From NCBI RefSeq assembly GCF_947500325.1, contig NZ_CANMRQ010000028.1, forward strand, positions 1 to 35,707: 35,707 nucleotides of DNA. Direction: 5' to 3'. The notes under the pieces are model-generated. The model did no database searches, had not been told where the DNA came from, and worked only from the letters and a program-made list of their open reading frames with translations. The position numbers were made by a program, and so were the translations under genes. Of this stretch, positions 1 to 8,698 are shown in pieces; positions within the stretch are counted from its first letter, which is position 1, and the number at the start of each line of letters is the position of its first letter. Source of the DNA: an uncultured Lacinutrix sp. GTDB lineage: Bacteria > Bacteroidota > Bacteroidia > Flavobacteriales > Flavobacteriaceae.

Positions 1-74
1 AATCCTGTGAAGCTAGCTTCACAGGATAGTAATTAATTATTTTATAATCTGTCAACCTATTTTAGGACGACTCA
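1..74 (-). repeat. Terminal inverted repeat, left copy; probable IS end
   Basis: This segment is the exact reverse complement of 35633-35706 over 74 bases, with a mismatch at the next base inward. Read outward on the minus strand it starts TGAGTCGTCCTAAAATAGG, and the TG terminus fits IS3-type elements. A 26-bp perfect palindrome lies at 2-27. No transposase gene is inside the window, so the mobile-element reading is inference. The repeat itself is seen directly. Confidence 0.8.
2..27. repeat. 26-bp perfect palindrome, left end
   Basis: The half-site ATCCTGTGAAGCT is followed immediately by its reverse complement, so the segment can form a hairpin on either strand. The same palindrome occurs at 35680-35705 inside the other copy of the terminal repeat. 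Inside an IS end, a hairpin like this could block transcription entering from flanking genes. That role is inference. Confidence 0.85.
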
Positions 75-983
75 AATTTTTAAATCAATAGCTTTAATAA
101 TATCATTAATTGGAGTTTTATAATTAAACCATGACGTATTTTCATTACGTTTAAACCAAGTAAGTTGTCGTTTAGCAAAACGGCGTGTGTTTTTTTTAAT
201 TTCAGAAATAGCAAACTCTAAAGTCCATTCGTTGTCAAAATATTTAAACAGTTCTTTATAGCCTACAGTATTTAAAGCATTTAAGTCTTTTTTGTTATAC
301 AAAGACTTAGCTTCTTTTAATTGCCCTGCTTCAAGCATTAAATCAACGCGTTTTTCAATTCTATTATATATTATTTCTCTTTCTGCCGTTAATCCAATAG
401 TGATGGTTTTAAAATGGCGTTTGTTTTTGTTTTTATTTAAAAAAGAAGAATAAGGTTTATTAGTACCAATACAAATTTCTAGGGCACGAATAAGACGTTG
501 TGGGTTATCTATAGTAATCGTATTATAAGATTCTGGATCTAATATTTTTAATTGATCTTGTAGTGTCTTTATGCCTTCGTTTTTAAGTTGAAGATTTAAA
601 CGTTCTCTAATACTTTTATCTATTTCAGGAAAATAATCTAACCCTTTGGTTACTGCATCAACGTATAAGCCAGAACCACCAACCATTATAACAATAGTAT
701 GAGTCTTAAATAGTGTGTTTAAAAGATTTACAGCTTCTTTTTCAAAAGCACCAACATTATAACTTTCATTAATAGACTTATGCTGTATGAAATGGTGTTT
801 TGCTTGAGATAATTCTTGTGGAGTAGGAGCTGCAGTACCAATTTGCATTTCTTTATAGAATTGGCGCGAATCTGCAGATAGTATTTCAGTATTAAAATGC
901 TGGGCTAACTTAATACTTAAGCTTGTTTTACCTATAGCTGTAGGCCCAACAATTGAGATAAGGTATTTTGTGTCTGATTTCAA
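72..983 (-). CDS. miaA: tRNA dimethylallyltransferase MiaA
   Basis: MiaA transfers a dimethylallyl group to the N6 of A37 in tRNAs that read UNN codons. The 303-residue length is normal for the family. A P-loop GPTAIGKTS lies at residues 13-21, followed by the DSRQFY motif, the VGGSGLY substrate motif and NPQRLIRALEI. It is the last gene of the minus-strand run and starts 7 nt after the ion-channel stop. The TGA stop (74-72) is the first triplet of the outward terminal repeat, so the stop seems to be supplied by an inserted element. Any loss would be a few C-terminal residues, because all catalytic motifs are present. The start is the ATG at 983, just before the conserved N-terminal strand. 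Confidence 0.96.
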   Translation of the reverse strand: MKSDTKYLISIVGPTAIGKTSLSIKLAQHFNTEILSADSRQFYKEMQIGTAAPTPQELSQAKHHFIQHKSINESYNVGAFEKEAVNLLNTLFKTHTIVIMVGGSGLYVDAVTKGLDYFPEIDKSIRERLNLQLKNEGIKTLQDQLKILDPESYNTITIDNPQRLIRALEICIGTNKPYSSFLNKNKNKRHFKTITIGLTAEREIIYNRIEKRVDLMLEAGQLKEAKSLYNKKDLNALNTVGYKELFKYFDNEWTLEFAISEIKKNTRRFAKRQLTWFKRNENTSWFNYKTPINDIIKAIDLKI

Positions 984-990
984 TTTTTAA

Positions 991-1824
991 CTATTCTAAG
1001 TGTAGTTTGTGGCCACATTCATAACAAAATTCGGCATCATCTCTATGATATTCAGACGCGCAACTAGGACAAGATTGCGTATTAGTACTAATCGATTTGT
1101 CTTTAGTTCTAGTTAGTTCTGAAGTAACAATTCCAGTAGGTACGGCAATAATGCCATAACCCATAATCATAATAATAGAAGCTATAAATTGCCCAACTGG
1201 TGTATTTGGTGCAATATCTCCATAACCAACAGTTGTTAATGTTACAATGCACCAATAGACACTTTTGGGTATGTTAGTAAAACCGTTTTCTTCACCTTCA
1301 ACCATATACATGATTGTACCAAGAATGATCGATAATATAACTACTGAAAATATAAACACAGATATTTTTGAACGACTAGCTTTTATTGCAGTAATAAGGT
1401 TATTTGAAGCACCTAAATAGCGTGCTAATTTTAGTATTCTAAATATTCTTAATAAACGTAAAGCTCTTAATGCAACTAAAGCATGTGTACCAGCAAATAT
1501 TAGAGATAAGTATTTTGGTATAGTAGAAAGTAAATCTATTATACCATAAAAACTTGTTATATACTTAATAGGCTTTTTTACAGAAACTATTCTAGCGATA
1601 TATTCAATTGTAAATAAAATGGTTACAATCCATTCTCCAATATTTAATAGATTGTGATATTTAGCATCAATACTTTTAACACTTTCTAGCATTACTAAAA
1701 TAATACTAGCTAGGATAAAAATTAAAAGAACAACATCAAATAGTTTTCCAGCAGGAGTATCTGCTTCATAAATAATTTCATGAAGTTTCGCTTTCCAGTT
1801 TTTATTTTTTGTTGGTTTAGTCAT
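991..1824 (-). CDS. Voltage-gated potassium channel family ion transporter with C-terminal zinc ribbon
   Basis: This is a 277-residue inner-membrane channel of the six-transmembrane voltage-gated type. Hydrophobic segments lie near residues 28-47, 60-80, 90-110 and 155-175. The S4-like helix has regularly spaced arginines (R120, R123, R126, R129). The pore carries the selectivity filter TVGYGD at 198-203, followed by the last helix at 212-235, which predicts potassium selectivity. The C-terminus has two CxxC pairs (C252/C255 and C267/C270) that look like a small zinc ribbon, which may sense metal or redox state (inference). It lies between the DUF3857 gene and miaA in the same run. Confidence 0.93.
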   Translation of the reverse strand: MTKPTKNKNWKAKLHEIIYEADTPAGKLFDVVLLIFILASIILVMLESVKSIDAKYHNLLNIGEWIVTILFTIEYIARIVSVKKPIKYITSFYGIIDLLSTIPKYLSLIFAGTHALVALRALRLLRIFRILKLARYLGASNNLITAIKASRSKISVFIFSVVILSIILGTIMYMVEGEENGFTNIPKSVYWCIVTLTTVGYGDIAPNTPVGQFIASIIMIMGYGIIAVPTGIVTSELTRTKDKSISTNTQSCPSCASEYHRDDAEFCYECGHKLHLE

Positions 1825-1855
1825 ATTATTTCAAAAATACTAAATTATAGATTAG

Positions 1856-3808
1856 TTATTTTTTCTTGAGTACTATTAATGAGTTTTTTTGAATTTCTAT
1901 AATCTTATTAAAATATTCTTTTAAATATGGGTAGTAGTTTGAATTATAGATGGCTTCAGTAAAATTAAATTTTAAAAATATAGAGATGTTGTCTTTATTA
2001 CTATTAGTATTTAAAGCTAGAGTTCCTGTGTTATTAGGTAATTTATATATTATGCTTTTAGGTATATCTTCAACTTTGTAGGTAGAAGAATCATAATTTA
2101 ACTTATAATAATATACATAAGAGTCAGGAAATCCAAAATCAATTGGATAGCTTCTTTCTTGTAACTTAAATGGGTTTTGATCAAAGAAAGTAGTTAAGAA
2201 TGGATTAACATATAGATCACTTCCAATTGTTTCTATAGGTATTTCTAATGTTATTTTTTCTTCAATGTCATTACTATTTTTAGTATCTACTTTAATTTCA
2301 TGATCTATAATATTTTCGTTTAAAGCTTGTTCCTTTTTATATTCTTCTTGGTTTTTAAAATAGTTATATTTTAAATCTAAAGAATGATAACCAGTGGCTT
2401 TATATTCTGATATTCCAGATATAGTATTATCATTATTTAAGCTTAATTCTACTTTGTATCTTTTAGAAGATATTGCTAAAGGTTTAATGTCAACCCAGCG
2501 ACTACCATTTTTTAAGTCTAAAAACCTACCATATTTATTTAATGCTCTAAATGGTATTTGCCCAAACGATAAATAAGAGTTTGTAGCATCTAATTGGTAT
2601 GTTTTGTTTTCAATAATTATTTGAATAATAACGTAATTAAAATCTGAGATTACAGGGTATATTTTAGTAGGAAACCCATTAGATCGTGTAGAGCATAAAA
2701 CTGGTGTAACATCATACCCATTTTCTTTTAATAAATTATATAATAAAAAATTAATTTCAGAAACATTACCAGAACCTGTTTTTATTAGTTTCTTAAGAGA
2801 AATATCTTTAAAGATATTATATTCTTCATTCCAAGTATAGCTATCTTGAACAAATGTATATATAGCTTTAGCCTTATCTAAAGGGTTTTTTATAGCATTT
2901 ATTTCATTGTTCAATAAATTCTTAACAATAGCTCCTTTTTTTAACTGTCTACCAATATTGGGGTCATATTTTAATTCCTTATCAGTGGTCTTCCAAGTTT
3001 TTGTAATATTATCAATTGTACCGTCAAAACCATTAAAAACTTTTAACTCATATTCTATTCGAGACAAATAATTGTCTTTAGTTGTCATATAATCTTCTTC
3101 AATAAAAGCAGGGATGTCTTTTATTACGTATCTTGATAATGTACAGTCTGCAGTACCTCCGTTGCTAACAGTGATACATCTTTTTTTTAATGTAACATCT
3201 TTAACTGCTAATTTTAAATCACCTACTAACTTAATATTGTATTCGTAATTAGCTGGGATACTTGTTTTATACTCGCTATAAAGTTTAGGGATTTCAGATT
3301 GAAACCTCCAAGGCATATATTTATATATAAAAGGAGAAGTTGTTGTATAGCTATAACTAATAACAGATCCTTCTTTTATATTAGGCATTGCAAATTTCAC
3401 AATAGTATAATTTTCGTTATGGCGTTCTTCAAAAATTTGGTTTTTTTCTAATTTTACTTTAGATATTTTACCATTTTCACTATTATAGGTAGTAGCAATT
3501 ATATCTTTTACTTTTTCTTCTTTAAAATCGTTATTGTATAAATAGATTGAAATATTTGCATTGCCAAAACCGTTTCTATTTAAGATTTTAAGTTTAACTT
3601 TTTTATAGAAAACTAAATCAAAAGTATTTTTGTCTATATAACTTTCTCCATATTCTTTTAAAATAATTGCGCTTGCAGTACTGTCTTTTTTAAAAGTATT
3701 TGTTTCTAAATCTGCTTTTGATACTGTGAAATTTTCAGAATTGAAACTTGTCTGACTATTAGATATTAATGCAAAGAAAAAAACGATAAAATTTAAATAT
3801 GTTCTCAT
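1856..3808 (-). CDS. Secreted DUF3857/transglutaminase-like protein with degenerate catalytic triad
   Basis: The 650-residue protein has an N-terminal signal peptide (about residues 1-19), a DUF3857-like beta region and then a transglutaminase-like fold around residues 300-450. Where active relatives have a Cys in the G-x-C-x-(D/E) motif, this protein reads GNVSEIN. The expected catalytic His position reads FNYVII, and only the Asp of QLDATN remains. It is therefore probably a non-enzymatic periplasmic or surface protein. I recall similar substitutions in flavobacterial relatives, so this looks like a subfamily trait. Its start codon overlaps the stop of the upstream nuclease gene by one base (TAATG), which suggests translational coupling. 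Confidence 0.88.
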   Translation of the reverse strand: MRTYLNFIVFFFALISNSQTSFNSENFTVSKADLETNTFKKDSTASAIILKEYGESYIDKNTFDLVFYKKVKLKILNRNGFGNANISIYLYNNDFKEEKVKDIIATTYNSENGKISKVKLEKNQIFEERHNENYTIVKFAMPNIKEGSVISYSYTTTSPFIYKYMPWRFQSEIPKLYSEYKTSIPANYEYNIKLVGDLKLAVKDVTLKKRCITVSNGGTADCTLSRYVIKDIPAFIEEDYMTTKDNYLSRIEYELKVFNGFDGTIDNITKTWKTTDKELKYDPNIGRQLKKGAIVKNLLNNEINAIKNPLDKAKAIYTFVQDSYTWNEEYNIFKDISLKKLIKTGSGNVSEINFLLYNLLKENGYDVTPVLCSTRSNGFPTKIYPVISDFNYVIIQIIIENKTYQLDATNSYLSFGQIPFRALNKYGRFLDLKNGSRWVDIKPLAISSKRYKVELSLNNDNTISGISEYKATGYHSLDLKYNYFKNQEEYKKEQALNENIIDHEIKVDTKNSNDIEEKITLEIPIETIGSDLYVNPFLTTFFDQNPFKLQERSYPIDFGFPDSYVYYYKLNYDSSTYKVEDIPKSIIYKLPNNTGTLALNTNSNKDNISIFLKFNFTEAIYNSNYYPYLKEYFNKIIEIQKNSLIVLKKK

Positions 3809-5169
3809 TATAATTGAATAATTTTCAATCGTTTCTTCTTGCGTAAAAAACTCTGTATTATATGTTGCGCATCTTTATTATTTTCCATTGGAGTGATAAT
3901 AGATTCTAAAATATCAAGATTATTTATTTGGTGATTTAAATTAAAGAAACCAAAACCTTTAAAAATACCATTTTGTATTAATATAGCACTTCTTTCATCA
4001 ACTTCTCGTCCTCTGTCTACTATAACCATATTTTGGTTTTTGTAGCTGTATTTGTCTAATAATTCATTAACACGGCTGTTATAGCTCTCAGGGGTTTCTT
4101 CTTCTATACAAGCGCCTTGACATTTTTTCACATCATAATGAAAGCAACTTGCTTTAGTTTTATATAATCCAGATAGTTTTTGACACAATTGAAAATCTTC
4201 AACTGCTTTTTCAAGAAAATGTCGTCCACTTTGCCTTGTACTAAATGTTGTAATGTTAGATTTCCTCCCATCTGCTTTTTCGATGGTAAGATTAATGTAA
4301 TTATTATGATCCGTAAAACTATATAAGGCATGTGTGAAAATAGTTTTGCGAAGCGCTCTATTAAGTATAGGTTTATTATGTTTTATTTCTTCACTTTCTT
4401 TTAATAATGCTACTAATTCACTGCCTGTAGTTTCATAAGTAACTGTAGCTACTTGGAGTTGAATTTTTTTAGACTTACGATCTGTCTTTGTGAAATGCTG
4501 ATTTAATCTTCTTTTTATGTTTTTACTTTTTCCAATATAAATAATATTACCTTCTTTATTATGAATGTAATAAACACCAGTAACCGATGGCGTTTCTGCT
4601 ATTATATCTATTAGTTTAGGCTCCATTTGCAACTTTGGCTCTTTTTTAACCATTTGCTGGATAATTGTCTTCTCTGTATCTTTAGCTAACAATAATTTAA
4701 AAAGCTTCACTGTAGCTAAGGCATCTCCAGAAGCTCTATGTCTATCTGTTACAGGAATACCAAGAGAACGTACTAATTTACCTAAACTATAAGATGGAAG
4801 ATCTGGAATTAATTGTTTAGAAAGTTCAACAGTACATAATGTTTCACGTTCAAATTCAAAGCCTAGACGTTTAAATTCTGTTCTTAGAATACGATAATCG
4901 AATTGTGCGTTATGAGCAACAATAATACAATCTTTAGTAATTTCTACTATACGCTTTGCAACTTCATAAAATTTAGGGGCATTGCGTAACATTTTACTAT
5001 TAATGCCTGTTAAATTAACTACAAATGGTTGAATCTCTCGTTCTGGATTTACTAAACTTATAAATTGATCTATAACCTCATGACCATCATATTTATATAT
5101 TGCAATTTCTGTTATTCCTTCTTCGTTAAATTTACCACCTGTGGTTTCTATGTCTAGTATTGCGTAAAT
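3808..5169 (-). CDS. DEDDh exonuclease fused to UvrC-like GIY-YIG nuclease, apparent ATT start
   Basis: This is a two-domain DNA repair-type nuclease of 453 residues. The DnaQ-like 3'-5' exonuclease shows Exo I DIETTG (6-11), Exo II AHNAQFDY (85-92) and Exo III HRASGDA (144-150). A UvrC-like GIY-YIG domain follows, with GVYYI (198-202) and YIG (211-213), then a Cys cluster C342, C350, C354 like that of UvrC. The first in-frame ATG, at 4992, would delete Exo I. The frame is open upstream and reads MYAILDIETTG if the ATT at 5169 is the start. No ATG, GTG or TTG occurs in frame between 4992 and the upstream in-frame TAG. A rare ATT start is therefore inferred; a sequencing error is the alternative. 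The gene follows yggS by 20 nt and overlaps the next gene as TAATG. Confidence 0.87.
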   Translation of the reverse strand: MYAILDIETTGGKFNEEGITEIAIYKYDGHEVIDQFISLVNPEREIQPFVVNLTGINSKMLRNAPKFYEVAKRIVEITKDCIIVAHNAQFDYRILRTEFKRLGFEFERETLCTVELSKQLIPDLPSYSLGKLVRSLGIPVTDRHRASGDALATVKLFKLLLAKDTEKTIIQQMVKKEPKLQMEPKLIDIIAETPSVTGVYYIHNKEGNIIYIGKSKNIKRRLNQHFTKTDRKSKKIQLQVATVTYETTGSELVALLKESEEIKHNKPILNRALRKTIFTHALYSFTDHNNYINLTIEKADGRKSNITTFSTRQSGRHFLEKAVEDFQLCQKLSGLYKTKASCFHYDVKKCQGACIEEETPESYNSRVNELLDKYSYKNQNMVIVDRGREVDERSAILIQNGIFKGFGFFNLNHQINNLDILESIITPMENNKDAQHIIQSFLRKKKRLKIIQL

Positions 5170-5189
5170 ATGCTTGTCTTTATATGTTA

Positions 5190-5849
5190 TTAATTGTAAT
5201 TTCTGTTGCCAAATATACTACTTCCTACACGAACCATTGTGCTACCAGAATCTATAGCCAATTTATAGTCGCCACTCATACCCATAGAGATGGTTTTAAG
5301 TTCAGGATTTATGACTTTTAATTGTTCGAAAGCAGATTTTAATTTTTTAAACTCCTTTTGAATTTGTTCTTGATTATCTGTAAATGTAGCCATTCCCATA
5401 ACACCAATAATGTTTACATGTCCACATTCAGAATACGCTTTAGATTTTAAAAGATCTGTAGCTTCTTTTATAGACATTCCAGACTTAGTATCTTCTTCTG
5501 CTATTTTTATCTGCAATAAACAATCTATTGTACGATGGTACTTGATAGCTTGTTTATTTATTTCCCCAAGTAGTTTTAAACTATCTACGCCATGAATTAA
5601 ATTTACAAAAGACGCCATGTACTTTACTTTATTACGCTGTACATTTCCAATCATATGCCATTGGATGTCTTTTGGCATTTGCTCATGCTTTTCTACCATT
5701 TCTTGGATTTTATTTTCTCCAAAAATGCGTTGTCCAGCATTATAAGCTTCCATCAAATCACTAATTGGCTTTGTTTTTGAAACAGCCACAAGAGTGACAT
5801 TTTTAGGAAGACTATTCTTTATTGATTGTAATTGTTTAGTTATGCTCAT
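5190..5849 (-). CDS. yggS: YggS family pyridoxal phosphate homeostasis protein
   Basis: This 219-residue PLP-binding protein has an alanine-racemase-like N-terminal barrel and no racemase C-terminal domain, as expected for YggS/PipY/PROSC. The PLP lysine is K25 in VAVSKTKP, and the phosphate-binding end of the barrel is seen in SMGMSGDY and SSIFGNRNY. Family members buffer free PLP and influence amino-acid and vitamin B6 balance. The start ATG overlaps the last base of the DUF1015 stop (TAATG), so the two are co-transcribed and probably translationally coupled. Confidence 0.95.
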   Translation of the reverse strand: MSITKQLQSIKNSLPKNVTLVAVSKTKPISDLMEAYNAGQRIFGENKIQEMVEKHEQMPKDIQWHMIGNVQRNKVKYMASFVNLIHGVDSLKLLGEINKQAIKYHRTIDCLLQIKIAEEDTKSGMSIKEATDLLKSKAYSECGHVNIIGVMGMATFTDNQEQIQKEFKKLKSAFEQLKVINPELKTISMGMSGDYKLAIDSGSTMVRVGSSIFGNRNYN

Positions 5850-7081
5850 TAAAATTCATAAATAGTTACACCGCTTCTTAACTTAGGCTCAATATATGTG
5901 CTCTTAGGAGGCATTTTTAGGCCATCGTCTGCAATGTTTTTCATTTGTTCTATAGTAGCAGGAATCATACCAAAGCCTACAGTAAATTCACCACTATCTA
6001 TTTTACTTTTTAAATTAACAATTTCTTTTTTTCCGCTTAAATAATCTATACGATTATCATTTCGCAAATCTGTAATGCCTAAAATTGGTTTTAGAATGGT
6101 TTTATAGAGTAATTGAGCATCTAATTCTTCTAAAGAATTTTCAAAAGTATAATTCGCTTTACGTAAATATAATGAGTAAAACTCACCATCTAAGTACATA
6201 CTAAAATGATGCGGTTTAGATGGTTTATATGGCATAATACCTCTATTTTCAATACGATACATTGTATCTAATTGTATAAGAAACTCTTCTTTACTTAAAC
6301 CATTTAAATCTTTTACTAATCTATTAAACTCATGTATACGTAATTCAGACTCAGGAATTAGAAAACTCATAAAATAATTATAGCTTTCATTTTTATTGTC
6401 TTTTTTACTTTTTGTTTCTTTACATAAAAGATGTGATGATGACGAACGATGGTGACCATCTGCAATATAAAGTGTATCTATTTTTGTAAAGGCATCAATT
6501 ATTATTTTAATATGTTCTTCGTTATCTATTTGCCATAAATAATGGGTATCACGATAGGTTGTAGTAAATTCAAATTCGGCTCTTTGTTTTTGTATAGTAC
6601 TAAAAATATTAGAGATAGCATTATTGTCTGGATAGGTGAGTAGTACTGGTTCTGCATTAAAACCTACTGTTTTTAAATAGTCTTTAAAAATGATTTCACG
6701 ACTAGCAATGGTGTCTTCATGCTTTTTTATAATGTCGTTCTCGTAATCTTCTACACTTGCGGCAGCAACAATACCATTAAAAACCTGTTTATCTCGATCT
6801 ACTATTTTATAAATATAAAAGCTTGGTTTGTCGTCTTGCTTAAAAACAGCATCTTCTTTAAATTCTAGATAGCGGTTTTTAACCAATTGATAGCGAGCTT
6901 TTCCAGAAATTTCTTTGTCATATTTATAGCCTGGATTAACAATATGTAAAAATGAAAAAGGATTATAATCTAATCTTGCCTCACGTTCTGCTTGCGTGTA
7001 ACTTTGGTATGAGCGAGAAGCAACTAAACTTACTTTATCTCTTGTAGGTTTTACAGCTTTGAACGGAATAATATTTGCCAT
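5849..7081 (-). CDS. DUF1015 family protein
   Basis: This soluble 410-residue protein is of the DUF1015 family, starting MANIIPFKAVKP with the typical RSYQSYTQAERE region. The most conserved motif is YIADGHHRSSSS (near residues 205-215). A similar DGHxR motif occurs in the ParB/Srx-like fold of free serine kinases, so a nucleotide- or amino-acid-phosphate-related activity is conceivable, but this is inference. No signal peptide is seen. It lies 5 nt downstream of the M23 lipoprotein and overlaps yggS by one base, within the same transcription unit. Confidence 0.9.
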   Translation of the reverse strand: MANIIPFKAVKPTRDKVSLVASRSYQSYTQAEREARLDYNPFSFLHIVNPGYKYDKEISGKARYQLVKNRYLEFKEDAVFKQDDKPSFYIYKIVDRDKQVFNGIVAAASVEDYENDIIKKHEDTIASREIIFKDYLKTVGFNAEPVLLTYPDNNAISNIFSTIQKQRAEFEFTTTYRDTHYLWQIDNEEHIKIIIDAFTKIDTLYIADGHHRSSSSHLLCKETKSKKDNKNESYNYFMSFLIPESELRIHEFNRLVKDLNGLSKEEFLIQLDTMYRIENRGIMPYKPSKPHHFSMYLDGEFYSLYLRKANYTFENSLEELDAQLLYKTILKPILGITDLRNDNRIDYLSGKKEIVNLKSKIDSGEFTVGFGMIPATIEQMKNIADDGLKMPPKSTYIEPKLRSGVTIYEF

Positions 7082-7086
7082 GATTT

Positions 7087-7710
7087 TTAGTTGTTTTTAA
7101 TAAATAATGTTGGGTCTAAATAACCATTTGTATTCTTAGAATAACCAGCGCCAATATCTAAATCTATTGAATCTCTAATTTCAAGATGAAGATGCGCATA
7201 GTATTGACCATTACAATTACCTATAGTAGCAATTTTTTCACCTCTTTTTACAAATTTATTTTCAATGGCGATTATTGTATCACAATGCGCGTATAACGAT
7301 TTGTATAATTTGTTTTTATAAGAGTGTACTATTGTAATAACATTTCCCCAACCACCCTCATAATTCTTAACTTCGCTAACATAACCATTGCTAATTGCAT
7401 ATATAGTATCGCCTAAATCACTGTTTCCTCCACCAAGACCATTCCAATCATCACCTAAATGATCATTTACAGTAAATTTTTGCGCATTATAATAACCTTT
7501 TGCATTTGGTTTGCCAACAGGAAAATCGAAACTGGTAGATTTATATTCTAAATTGTTATTAAAAATAGTTTCGTAATCTATTTTATCAATATTATTTCCT
7601 TTGGCAGTTTCTTCTTGAAAGAATATCGTTTCTTTATCTATTGTTTTATTATCTTTTTTACAAGCTAATAAAGTTGTGAAAAAGCAACTATAAATAAAGA
7701 AACGATACAT
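7087..7710 (-). CDS. M23 family metallopeptidase lipoprotein
   Basis: A short signal peptide ends in a lipobox (LLAC, Cys17), so the 207-residue product should be an envelope lipoprotein. The LytM-type zinc site is complete: H84 and D88 in NDHLGDD, H142 in YAHC, and H173/H175 in AHLHLE. Active M23 enzymes cleave peptide bridges in peptidoglycan or other Gly-rich peptides. It ends 5 nt before the DUF1015 gene and starts 12 nt after the hydroxyacyl-CoA dehydrogenase gene, so it appears to be part of the operon. Substrate is not predictable from sequence. Confidence 0.92.
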   Translation of the reverse strand: MYRFFIYSCFFTTLLACKKDNKTIDKETIFFQEETAKGNNIDKIDYETIFNNNLEYKSTSFDFPVGKPNAKGYYNAQKFTVNDHLGDDWNGLGGGNSDLGDTIYAISNGYVSEVKNYEGGWGNVITIVHSYKNKLYKSLYAHCDTIIAIENKFVKRGEKIATIGNCNGQYYAHLHLEIRDSIDLDIGAGYSKNTNGYLDPTLFIKNN

Positions 7711-7722
7711 ATAAGGTCTTGT

Positions 7723-8610
7723 TTAAGCAAATTGCTTAGCTACTTTTTCTGCTTTACGACTTTCAGAATAATCATAAAAACCTTCGCCAGATTTTACTCC
7801 TAATTTTCCAGCTCTAACCATATTTACTAATAAAGGACATGGTGCATACTTTGGATTTTTAAAGCCATCGTACATAACATTAAGTATAGATAGGCAAACA
7901 TCTAGCCCAATAAAATCGGATAGTTGTAAAGGTCCCATTGGATGAGCCATTCCTAATTTCATTACAGTATCTATTTCTTGAACACCAGCAACACCATTGT
8001 ATAATGTTTCAATAGATTCGTTAAGCATTGGCATTAAAATTCTATTAGCTACAAATCCAGGGTAATCATTAACTTCTGTAGGTGTTTTACCTAACTTTTT
8101 AGATAATTCCATAATGGTATTTGTAACGTCATCACTAGTATTGTAACCACGAATAATCTCTACCAATTTCATAATAGGCACAGGATTCATAAAATGCATG
8201 CCAATAACCATTTCTGGTCTAGAAGTTACTGCAGCAATTTGCGTTATGGAAATTGAAGATGTGTTAGTTGCTAAGATAGTATCATCTGGGCAAGCTTCAT
8301 CTAACTGTTTAAATATTTTAAGTTTTAGATCTATATTTTCTGTAGCAGCTTCAACAACTAAACTTGCATATTCTACACCTTCATTTACATTTGTATAGGT
8401 TGTAATGTTAGATAATGTTTCTGCTTTATCAGCTTCAGAAATTTTTTCTTTAGCGACCATTCTATCTAAATTCTTAGTAATAGTTGCCATTCCTCTTTTT
8501 AGAGAGTCTTCATTAATATCTATTAATTGTACTTTATAACCTGATTGTGCAAAGGTGTGAGCGATACCATTTCCCATAGTTCCTGCTCCAATTACTGCTA
8601 CGTTTTTCAT
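7723..8610 (-). CDS. hbd: 3-hydroxybutyryl-CoA (3-hydroxyacyl-CoA) dehydrogenase
   Basis: This NAD(P)-dependent dehydrogenase interconverts 3-hydroxyacyl-CoA and 3-oxoacyl-CoA. The 295-residue length is typical of monofunctional enzymes. The Rossmann motif GAGTMG is at 8-13. Catalytic residues by family alignment are S118 (NTSS), H139 (GMHFMNP), E151 and N189 (VANRI). The helical C-terminal domain has LGMAHPMGPLQLSDFIGLD. It may serve short-chain fatty acid or amino-acid carbon breakdown. Chain-length preference cannot be read from sequence. Confidence 0.94.
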   Translation of the reverse strand: MKNVAVIGAGTMGNGIAHTFAQSGYKVQLIDINEDSLKRGMATITKNLDRMVAKEKISEADKAETLSNITTYTNVNEGVEYASLVVEAATENIDLKLKIFKQLDEACPDDTILATNTSSISITQIAAVTSRPEMVIGMHFMNPVPIMKLVEIIRGYNTSDDVTNTIMELSKKLGKTPTEVNDYPGFVANRILMPMLNESIETLYNGVAGVQEIDTVMKLGMAHPMGPLQLSDFIGLDVCLSILNVMYDGFKNPKYAPCPLLVNMVRAGKLGVKSGEGFYDYSESRKAEKVAKQFA

Positions 8611-8698
8611 TAAAAATTTATTTTTTCATTTCCTTTAAACGGAAACCTTATTAATATTTGTTGTTATTATTTTAAGTATTATTAATCACTGATACTGT

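Noticed and set aside
3808-4992. Taking the ATG at 4992 as the true start of the nuclease
   Set aside because: It would delete Exo I and the first 59 residues, which are open in frame and conserved-looking.
5849-7081. DUF1015 gene as part of a serine biosynthesis cluster
   Set aside because: No serA or serC is adjacent in the window; the link would rest on recalled contexts only.
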